A stretch of DNA of 64,000 nucleotides from Nocardioides caeni (GTDB lineage Bacteria; Actinomycetota; Actinomycetes; Propionibacteriales; Nocardioidaceae): contig NZ_STGW01000012.1 of the NCBI RefSeq assembly GCF_004912195.1, forward strand, positions 1-64,000, read 5' to 3'. The notes under the pieces are model-generated. The model saw only the letters and a list, made by a program, of their open reading frames with translations, was not told where the DNA came from and did not search any database. This document shows, piece after piece, positions 27,084 through 33,623 of this stretch. The position numbers and the translations under genes are program-made. Positions within the stretch are counted from its first letter, which is position 1. Each line of letters starts with the position of its first letter.

Positions 27084-27517
27084 GCGTCGGCTCCGGTGGC
27101 GTCGTCGCCGGACGGCGAGGCCAGCAGGTGCTCGGCGGCGACGACCTCGATCGACAGGAGCTCCGCGCCCAGGCCCCGCAGCGGCAGCGCCACGACCTCC
27201 TCGATCTCCGGCAGTCGCCGGCCGTGGGAGTGAGCGAGCGCGTCGAGCCGCTGGCGTCGTACCCACTCCGCGGCGGCGGGAACGATCAGTGCGAGGGCGA
27301 CCCGCTCGAGGTCCGCGCCGGACAGGGTCGGTGAGGACAGGCGCGCATCCAGCAGCAGCCGCAGGTCGGCGTCCTCGACGGTGCGGGCTCGCGTCATCAG
27401 CGGCACGTTCCGCAGGACCTGGCTGCCGCCGCCCTCGCCCCGGGGACGGGATCCGTCGCTCCAGTCGGTCGTCCAGCGGCCGAGTGCGCGACGGAGACGA
27501 GCGAGGGCGGGCGGCAT
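27080..27517 (-). CDS. Hypothetical protein of the antiporter operon (145 aa)
   Basis: A 145-residue soluble protein with no recognised domain. It is arginine-rich at the start (MPPALARLRRALGRW), then mostly alpha-helical (DADLRLLLDARLSSPTLSGA, ERVALALIVPAAAEWVRRQR), and ends acidic (SPSGDDATGADA). The start at 27517 is chosen because it is the first ATG before a helix-like sequence. Its stop overlaps the RCK-C gene start (ATGA), so it belongs to the transporter operon. It is divergent from the histidine kinase gene. Confidence 0.6.
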   Translation of the reverse strand: MPPALARLRRALGRWTTDWSDGSRPRGEGGGSQVLRNVPLMTRARTVEDADLRLLLDARLSSPTLSGADLERVALALIVPAAAEWVRRQRLDALAHSHGRRLPEIEEVVALPLRGLGAELLSIEVVAAEHLLASPSGDDATGADA

Positions 27518-27629
27518 GCTTCCAGCCTTGTTGCGGAGGGGCCGGGGCGGTATGGGTGCTACCCCCCATTTCGGCGCGATCGACGCCCATTCGCTGGTCG
27601 TGGACGACGTCGTCGGCGAAGGTGGGGGC

Positions 27630-28643
27630 GTGCGGCTCCTCAACTCCTCCCTCTACTGGAAGGTCTGCCTGATCAACGGGGCCGTGCTGTGCGCCGCGGC
27701 GGTCGTGCTGCTGCTGTCGCCCGCCCGGGTCTCGCGCCAGGTCGTCGTCTCCGAGGCGATCGTCCTCGTCGTCGGCCTCGCCCTGGTCCTGGCCGTCACC
27801 GCCCTGCTGCTGCGCACCGCGCTCGGGCCCGTCGACCGGGTGATCCGGGAGATGGCAGGAGTGCAGATCGGGGGAGTCGGGCAACGCATCGAGGCCACCG
27901 GCGACGGACCCGGCGCCCGGCTGGTGCGCAGCTATCACGCCATGCTGGACCGGCTGGAGAGCGAGCAGCGCGCCGCCAACGCCCAGGCCCTCGCGGCCCA
28001 GGAGGCCGAGCGGCACCGCATCGCACGCGAGCTGCACGACCAGATCGGGCAGAGCCTGACCGTGGTGCTGCTCGGGCTCAAGCAGGTCGAGGACCTCGCG
28101 CCTGAGGGGCTGCGATCCGAGCTGGCGCTGCTGCGGGAGAGTGCGCGCGCCGGTCTGGACGACGTACGACGAGTGGCGCGGGAGCTGCGCCCCGGCGTGC
28201 TGGAGGACCTCGGCCTGCTGGCCGCGCTGGCTGCGCTGGCGACCGATGTCGCCGCGCACGGGGGCCCACTGGTCCGCCGTACGTTCGCGCCGGGGCTGCC
28301 CGATCTCACCGCCGACGCGGAGATCGTCGTCTACCGGGTCGCGCAGGAGGCGCTGACCAACGTCGTGCGCCACGCCGACGCCAGCCGGGTCGACCTCTCG
28401 CTGCTGCGGATCGGCTCCGACCTCGTGCTCGAGGTGGCCGACGACGGCCGCGGTCTCGGCGGCACGCCGGAGCAGGTCGCGGGCACCGGGATGGCCGGCA
28501 TGCACGACCGGGCCGCGCTGGTCGGTGGTGCGGTCGAGATGACCACGGGCCAGCGCGGCACCACGGTGCGGCTGCGGATCCCGGTCTCGGTCTCGGCGTC
28601 GGCGGGGCCGTCAGGGTCGTCGTCGGCGGGGGAGGGCCGGTGA
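27630..28643 (+). CDS. NarL-type sensor histidine kinase
   Basis: A 337-residue kinase with two membrane helices near the N terminus (KVCLINGAVLCAAAVVLLL and AIVLVVGLALVLAVTALLL) and almost no extracellular loop, so it probably senses a membrane or internal signal. A HAMP-like segment follows. The HisKA_3 box is ERHRIARELHDQIGQSLTVV with the phospho-accepting histidine, and the ATPase lobe has EALTNVVRHADAS and VADDGRGLGG. GTG 27630 with GGTGGGGG upstream is preferred; longer in-frame starts exist at 27600 and 27552. It overlaps the response-regulator gene and is divergent from the NhaD operon, which may be its target. Confidence 0.87.
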   Translation: MRLLNSSLYWKVCLINGAVLCAAAVVLLLSPARVSRQVVVSEAIVLVVGLALVLAVTALLLRTALGPVDRVIREMAGVQIGGVGQRIEATGDGPGARLVRSYHAMLDRLESEQRAANAQALAAQEAERHRIARELHDQIGQSLTVVLLGLKQVEDLAPEGLRSELALLRESARAGLDDVRRVARELRPGVLEDLGLLAALAALATDVAAHGGPLVRRTFAPGLPDLTADAEIVVYRVAQEALTNVVRHADASRVDLSLLRIGSDLVLEVADDGRGLGGTPEQVAGTGMAGMHDRAALVGGAVEMTTGQRGTTVRLRIPVSVSASAGPSGSSSAGEGR

Positions 28644-29284
28644 TCCGCGTCCTGCTGGCCGACGACCATGCGCTCGTGCGGCGCGGCGTACGACTGATCC
28701 TCGAGCAGCAGCCGGACATCGAGGTGGTCGCCGAGGCCGCCGACGGGGCCGAGGCCGTGGCCCTGCTGCGCCAGCAGGAGGTCGACCTGGTCGTGCTGGA
28801 CATCGCGATGCCGACGATGACCGGTCTGCAGGCGGCGCGCGAGATCGCCCGCCGGCGTGAGCCGCCGCGGATCCTGATGCTGTCGATGCACGACAACGAG
28901 CAGTACTTCTTCGAGGCCCTCAAGCTCGGTGCCAGCGGCTATGTCCTCAAGTCCGTCGTCGACGAGGACCTCGTCGAGGCGTGTCGGGCGGCGATGCGTG
29001 GCGAGGCGTTCGTCTATCCGGGCGCGATGGGCGCGATCGTCCGCGACTACCTCGACCGGCTCGCCCGTGGCGACCGGGTGCCCGAGACCGTGCTGACCCC
29101 CCGCGAGGACGAGGTGCTCAAGCTCATCGCCGAGGGCCGCTCCACCCGCGAGATCGCCCGCTTCCTCACCATCAGCGAGAAGACCGTCGAGAAGCACCGC
29201 TCCAACATCCTCGCCCGCCTCGGCATGAACGACCGGACCCAGCTCACCCGCTATGCCATCCGGGCGGGCCTCGTCGAGCCGTGA
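28640..29284 (+). CDS. NarL/LuxR-family response regulator
   Basis: A 214-residue regulator. The receiver domain has LLADDHALVRRGVRLIL (acidic pocket), the phosphorylation aspartate in DLVVLDIAMPTMTGLQA and the lysine in GYVLKSVV. The C terminus TPREDEVLKLIAEGRSTREI with EKTVEKHRSNILARLGM is the LuxR helix-turn-helix. The GTG start overlaps the kinase stop (GTGA), so the pair is translationally coupled. A type A palindrome begins 22 nt beyond the stop. Confidence 0.93.
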   Translation: MIRVLLADDHALVRRGVRLILEQQPDIEVVAEAADGAEAVALLRQQEVDLVVLDIAMPTMTGLQAAREIARRREPPRILMLSMHDNEQYFFEALKLGASGYVLKSVVDEDLVEACRAAMRGEAFVYPGAMGAIVRDYLDRLARGDRVPETVLTPREDEVLKLIAEGRSTREIARFLTISEKTVEKHRSNILARLGMNDRTQLTRYAIRAGLVEP

Positions 29285-29306
29285 GGTGGTGGGTCGCTCG
29301 TCGTTG

Positions 29307-29373
29307 GGGATAGTCCCTGCCCAAAAGCACCGAAACGAGGCCCTTTTTGGTGCTTTTGGGCAGGGACTATCCC
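29307..29373. repeat. Palindromic element type A, copy 3
   Basis: Arms 29307-29331 and 29349-29373 (GGGATAGTCCCTGCCCAAAA and onward) are perfect over 25 bp, with a 17-nt loop containing GAGGCCC, a string shared with the loop of copy 4. It lies 22 nt after the response-regulator stop and before the frameshifted nuclease-like gene. Confidence 0.9.
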
Positions 29374-29491
29374 AGCGGTGCGCCGGCCGCGAGCCACGTT
29401 CGGGGCAAGTGGCCTGTGGAGGAAGGACGCCATTCACAGGCGGTACGACGGGCAGGGCCACCGTGTCGCAGGGGCGACGCACGCTGCCGGG

Positions 29492-30519
29492 ATGGTGCAG
29501 TGGGAGCAGCCGCGTCCGGGACTGGTGCGACCGGTCCGCCTCGACCCGTCCGGGGTTCGGGGACCCACGCGCGGCCAGGCGCGCAACCGCTCTCGCTACC
29601 GCCGGTCCAGCTTCGGGTTCTATGTCCCGGCGACGGCCGACCGCGGCAACGTCGAGCAGCGCATCGTCGAGGCCGCTGCCGCATCAGGCCCGGGCACGCG
29701 GTGACCGGCTGGGCAGCGCTGCGGTGGATGGGCGGCGCGTGGTTCGCGGGCATCGGTCCGGACGGTGGGCACCTCCCGGTGCCACTGCTCATCAGCACCT
29801 TCGACGTCGATGCCCAGGAAGGTTTCACGGTGTGCGGGGAGGGAGTCGGACCCGCTCACATCCGTGTCGTTGACGGCATCCCGGTCACGTCGCCAGCCTG
29901 GTCGGTCTCCTTCGCAATGAGGTATGCCGAGACCCTTCGAGAGGCCGTGATCGCGCTGGACATGGCCGCCTACTCCGACCTCGTCTCTCTCACGGAGGTC
30001 GCCGCGATCATCGGGCACCAGTCGTCGTGGACCGGCGTGCCGCAGGCACGCGAGGCGCTGGCGCTGGGCGACGAGAACTCGTGGTCGCCGCGGGAGACGG
30101 CCATGCGACTGACCTGGCAGCTGGGCGTCGAGGGCGCGCGGCCGCGGTCGAACCTCCCGTTGTTCGACCGCGGGGGCCGCCACATCGGCACCCCGGACCT
30201 GATCGACGTCGCGGCAGGTGTCGCGGCCGACTACGACGGCGTCACTCACCTCGGTCGCGAGCAGCGCCGCGCGGACCGCTCGCGGGACGAGCTGTTCGTC
30301 GCTCACGGGATCGAAATGGTGCGCTGGCTGTCAGGTGACCGGCCCGGCGACTTCCTGGCGCGGCTCCACCTCGCCTACGAGAGTGCTGGGCGTCGTACCG
30401 GCGAACGGTCGTGGGTCGCCGATCCGCCACCGCGGTGGACATCCACCGTGACGGTCGCCACGCGCCGGGCGCTCTCCGACCACCAGCGGTCGAGGTTCCT
30501 GCGCTACCGGATCGGCTGA
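29492..30519 (+). pseudogene. Frameshifted DUF559-like / PD-(D/E)XK nuclease-type protein
   Basis: Two overlapping frames together read as one protein of about 340 residues. Frame one (ATG 29492 to TGA 29702-29704) encodes MVQWEQPRPGLVRPVRLDPS and YRRSSFGFYVPATADRGNVE. Frame two continues from 29701 with VTGWAALRWMGGAWFAG, as expected for the same family. Moving from one to the other needs a -1 step, consistent with loss of one base near 29685-29700. The C-terminal part (SPRETAMRLTWQLGVEGARP, GTPDLIDVAAGVAADYDGVT) resembles the DUF559/Vsr-like nuclease core found in many Nocardioides-type proteins. It may be a pseudogene, a sequencing error or a coupled split gene (GTGA overlap). Type A palindromes flank it on both sides. 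Confidence 0.6.
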
Positions 30520-30534
30520 GGCCGTCTCCGGAGA

Positions 30535-30593
30535 TAGTCCCTGCCCAAAAGCACCGATTTGAGGCCCATTTCGGTGCTTTTGGGCAGGGACTA
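30535..30593. repeat. Palindromic element type A, copy 4
   Basis: Arms 30535-30557 and 30571-30593 are perfect over 23 bp (core TAGTCCCTGCCCAAAAGCAC), with a 13-nt loop containing GAGGCCC as in copy 3. It lies between two convergent stops, 15 nt after the nuclease-like gene and 14 nt after the ABC-transporter gene. Confidence 0.9.
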
Positions 30594-30607
30594 CCCCGAA
30601 CGGCGAC

Positions 30608-32587
30608 TCACAGCGGGACGTCGGCGCGGCGGTCGTCGCAGGACACCCGGCCGTGCGGCTCGCGGGAGAACTGCTCGTCATAGAGGCGCTTGTAGAGGCC
30701 GCCAGCGGCGAGGAGGTCGGCGTGGGTGCCCTGCTCGACGACGCGGCCGTCCTCGAGGCCGAAGATCACGCTGGCGGAGCGGATCGTCGAGAGGCGGTGG
30801 GCGATGGCGATCGTGGTGCGGGAGCGGGTGGCACGCTCCAGCGCCTCCTGGACCAGGCGCTCGGTCTCGTTGTCGAGGGCTGACGTGGCCTCGTCGAGGA
30901 TCAGGATCGCGGGGTCCTTGAGCAGCACGCGGGCGATCGCGAGCCGCTGCTTCTCGCCGCCGGAGAGGCGGTAGCCGCGCTCGCCGGTGACGGTCTCGTA
31001 GCCCGCGGGGAAGCCCGTGATCCGGTCGTGGATGTTGGCGTCGCGCGCCGCCTGCTCGATCTCGTCGGCCGTCGCGCCGGGCCGGGCGTAGGCGATGTTG
31101 TCGCGGATCGTGCCGTGGAAGAGATAGGGCTCCTGCGTCACCATGCCGACCGCGTCGGCGAGCGAGGAGAGGGTGAGGTCGCGGACGTCGTGGCCGTCGA
31201 TGAGCACGGCGCCGTCGGTGACGTCGTAGAACCGCGGCACGAGGTACGTCGCCGTCGTCTTGCCGCTGCCCGAGGGGCCCACGATCGCGGCGAGCTGACC
31301 GTGCTCGACCACGAGCGAGACGTCCTGCAGGGCCCACGGCTCCGGAGCCCCGGCTGCCTCGGTGCGCTGGCCGTCGCCATCCACCCCGATGCGGACGCCC
31401 GTGTCGCCGAAGCGGTCGCGGTCGGCGGTCCCGGACAGCGAGCGGGCCTCCGGGTAGCGGAAGCTCACCCCGCGGAGCTCGACGCGACCACGGACGGTCC
31501 GGGGGTCGAGGGCGACCGCGCCGGGACGCTCGGTGATGGCGGGCTCCAGGTCGAGGTACTCGAAGATGCGCCGGAAGAGGGCGAGCGAGGTCTGCACGTC
31601 GAGGGTCACCCGCATCAGCTGCATCAGCGGCATCTGCAGCCGCCCCTGCAGCGTCGTGAACGCGACGAGGGTCCCCGCGGTCAGCTGGTCCTCGCCGACG
31701 GGCAGCGAGCCGGTGATGATCCAGCCGGCCGCCAGGTAGATCAGGGCTGGCGTGATCGCGAAGAACGTCTGCACCACCGCGAAGAAGGTGCGCCCGGTCA
31801 TCGCCTGCTCCACCTGCAACCGGGTCTGGGTGCGATTGGCCTCGCGATAGCGGTCGACCTCGGCCGCCGAGCGGTTGAACACCTTGGCGAGCAGGATCCC
31901 GCTCACCGACAGGGCCTCCTCGGTGATCGCCGTCATCTCCGACAGCGACTCCTGCGTCCGGCGCGCCAACCGCTGCCGTCGCCGCCCGACCCGCAGCTGC
32001 AGCACCACGAACAGCGGCATCAGGACGAGCGTCAGGATCGTCAGCTGCCACGAGAGCACCACCATCGCGACGAACGCCGCACCCACCGTGACGGAGTTCT
32101 GCACGATCGTCGTCGCCGTGTCGGTCAGCACGGTGCGGACCCCGGCCACGTCGTTGGCGAGGCGGGACTGGATCGCGCCCGTCTTGGTGGCGGTGAAGAA
32201 CGCCAGCTCCATCTTCTGCAGGTGCTCGAAGAGGTCGCCGCGCAGGTCGGCCATCGCCGAGTTCCCGACGGTCGAGGTCAGCCAGTTCTGCCCGATCCCG
32301 ATCAGCGCGGTCGCCACCGGGATCGCGCACATCCCCGCCACCAGCCAGGCCAGCAGGTCGAGCCGCGGATCGCCGCCGTCGAGGGGGAACAGTGCGTCGT
32401 CGAACACCGCCCGGGTCAGGAACGGCACGACCGACTGCAACGCCGCGGACACGACCACGGCGACCAGGACCATCGCGATCTTGCCGCGATAGGGCCGCAG
32501 CATCCGGGCCACGCGCGGCAGGACCGGCGCGGTGCCCGCGAGGTCGCTCGCGGTGAGGTGGGTGACGACCGGGCTGGGACGCGGCAT
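30608..32587 (-). CDS. ABC exporter, fused membrane and ATPase domains
   Basis: A 659-residue half-transporter of the MsbA/multidrug type. Six membrane helices fill residues 30-330, starting at PYRGKIAMVLVAVVVSAALQ. The ATPase domain has Walker A GPSGSGKTT, Q-loop VTQEPYLFHGTIRDNI, signature LSGGEKQRLAIAR, Walker B ILILDEATSALD and H-loop IAHRLSTIR. An insert of about 35 residues between the first ATPase strand and the Walker A region (SGTADRDRFGDTGVRIGVDG) is not usual. ATG 32587 overlaps the nitroreductase stop (TGATG). An in-frame ATG at 32668 with AGGAGG 16 nt upstream would add 27 residues and overlap that gene by 82 bp. The cargo is unknown. Confidence 0.87.
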   Translation of the reverse strand: MPRPSPVVTHLTASDLAGTAPVLPRVARMLRPYRGKIAMVLVAVVVSAALQSVVPFLTRAVFDDALFPLDGGDPRLDLLAWLVAGMCAIPVATALIGIGQNWLTSTVGNSAMADLRGDLFEHLQKMELAFFTATKTGAIQSRLANDVAGVRTVLTDTATTIVQNSVTVGAAFVAMVVLSWQLTILTLVLMPLFVVLQLRVGRRRQRLARRTQESLSEMTAITEEALSVSGILLAKVFNRSAAEVDRYREANRTQTRLQVEQAMTGRTFFAVVQTFFAITPALIYLAAGWIITGSLPVGEDQLTAGTLVAFTTLQGRLQMPLMQLMRVTLDVQTSLALFRRIFEYLDLEPAITERPGAVALDPRTVRGRVELRGVSFRYPEARSLSGTADRDRFGDTGVRIGVDGDGQRTEAAGAPEPWALQDVSLVVEHGQLAAIVGPSGSGKTTATYLVPRFYDVTDGAVLIDGHDVRDLTLSSLADAVGMVTQEPYLFHGTIRDNIAYARPGATADEIEQAARDANIHDRITGFPAGYETVTGERGYRLSGGEKQRLAIARVLLKDPAILILDEATSALDNETERLVQEALERATRSRTTIAIAHRLSTIRSASVIFGLEDGRVVEQGTHADLLAAGGLYKRLYDEQFSREPHGRVSCDDRRADVPL

Positions 32588-33309
32588 CAGCCGCCGGTCC
32601 CGCTGTCGGACGGTTGAGCTGCCGGTGAGGTGGCCGCTGAGGTTGCTGCGGTCCAGCCGGCGCCCCATCGGCCGCGGTGCGCCACCTCCTGCCAGGGAGT
32701 ACGACGCCGCCGGCTCGCCGACCCCCGCGCGCCCGTCGCCCGGGGGGCCGGGTGGCCGATCGTGATGGCGCCGACGGGATGCGGCGCCTCCTCCTCGGCG
32801 GTGTCGGGCGGGTCGAGAAGGCCCAGCTGAGCGCGGACTGCGTCGACGCGGTCGGGGACGAGACCGAAGAAGCAGGCCCCGAGACCGGCGTCGGTCACCG
32901 ACTGGAGGATCAGCAGCGAGGCCATCGCGGTGTCGAGGTGCCAGTAGGGCATCGCCCAGCGGCTCTCGTCGCGGTCGCCCAGTCGTGCGCGCTGCTTGTC
33001 GGGCTCGGCATAGCGGTCGAGGTAGGCGTCGCGGCGGCTGCACGGCACGACCACGACCGGCGCGGACATCATCCCGGCGAGCCAGCGATCGGGCTCGCCG
33101 CCGGGGAGTGCGGCATCGGTCTGGGCGGCCCAGAAGCCGCCGACCGCCTCCGGGGTGTCGAGCACGATGAACGCCCAGCCCTGCGAGAAGCCGGCGCTCG
33201 GCGCGCGGGTGGCGTGCTCGAGGGCGCGCTCCACGACCAGCGGGTCGACCGGGTCGGAGGTGTAGGCGCGCGTCATCCTGCGCGTCCGGACCACCTCGCT
33301 GAACTCCAC
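32587..33309 (-). CDS. Nitroreductase-family flavoprotein
   Basis: A 240-residue FMN-dependent reductase. The N terminus MEFSEVVRTRRMTRAYTSDP and ATRAPSAGFSQGWAF supply the flavin phosphate contacts, and DTAMASLLILQSVTDAGLGA with GLVPDRVDAVRAQLGL is typical. The family would normally end near RRRRTPWQEVAHRGRWG; the last 24 residues (GWTAATSAATSPAAQPSDSG) look like non-family sequence overlapping the possible early start of the ABC gene. The electron acceptor is unknown; a deaminating or nitro-reducing role cannot be separated. It is first in a two-gene operon. Confidence 0.83.
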   Translation of the reverse strand: MEFSEVVRTRRMTRAYTSDPVDPLVVERALEHATRAPSAGFSQGWAFIVLDTPEAVGGFWAAQTDAALPGGEPDRWLAGMMSAPVVVVPCSRRDAYLDRYAEPDKQRARLGDRDESRWAMPYWHLDTAMASLLILQSVTDAGLGACFFGLVPDRVDAVRAQLGLLDPPDTAEEEAPHPVGAITIGHPAPRATGARGSASRRRRTPWQEVAHRGRWGAGWTAATSAATSPAAQPSDSGTGG

Positions 33310-33414
33310 CGGCCCAGCCTAGGAGACACCTTGGAAGGATGAGGTGGCACCGGTCGGGATCTCTAAGGCACTCGCCCGATGTGCGGGCCTACCTCAGGAC
33401 ACCAGTCTCGAGGC

Positions 33415-33588
33415 ATGAGCCACGAGACCCGCCAACAGACCAGCGGCGACGACTTCCTCGCCGAGAACGACTACCCCCGCCAGCGCAGCGCGCGCCGCCT
33501 CCTGTCGCGCCGCGGCCAGCGTCGCCTGGAGAACGCGCACGACCGCTACGTGACCCCCGACTACACGGTGATGCGGGGCTTCCTCTGA
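33415..33588 (+). CDS. Small hypothetical protein (57 aa)
   Basis: A 57-residue protein rich in arginine and glutamine, with SGDDFLAENDYPRQRSARRL, LSRRGQRRLENAHDRYVTPD and the end DYTVMRGFL. It has no membrane helix. It begins with an ATG after a promoter-like gap and ends 35 bp before the large LuxR-type regulator. The tidy codon usage and clear start support a real gene, but no family is recognised. Confidence 0.5.
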   Translation: MSHETRQQTSGDDFLAENDYPRQRSARRLLSRRGQRRLENAHDRYVTPDYTVMRGFL

Positions 33589-33623
33589 CCCTCATCGGGC
33601 GCGGACTGTCGGAGCCGCACGCC

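Noticed and set aside
29685-29704. Programmed -1 frameshift in the nuclease-like gene
   Set aside because: No X-XXY-YYZ heptamer or following stem is visible at the junction; a one-base deletion or sequencing error fits better.
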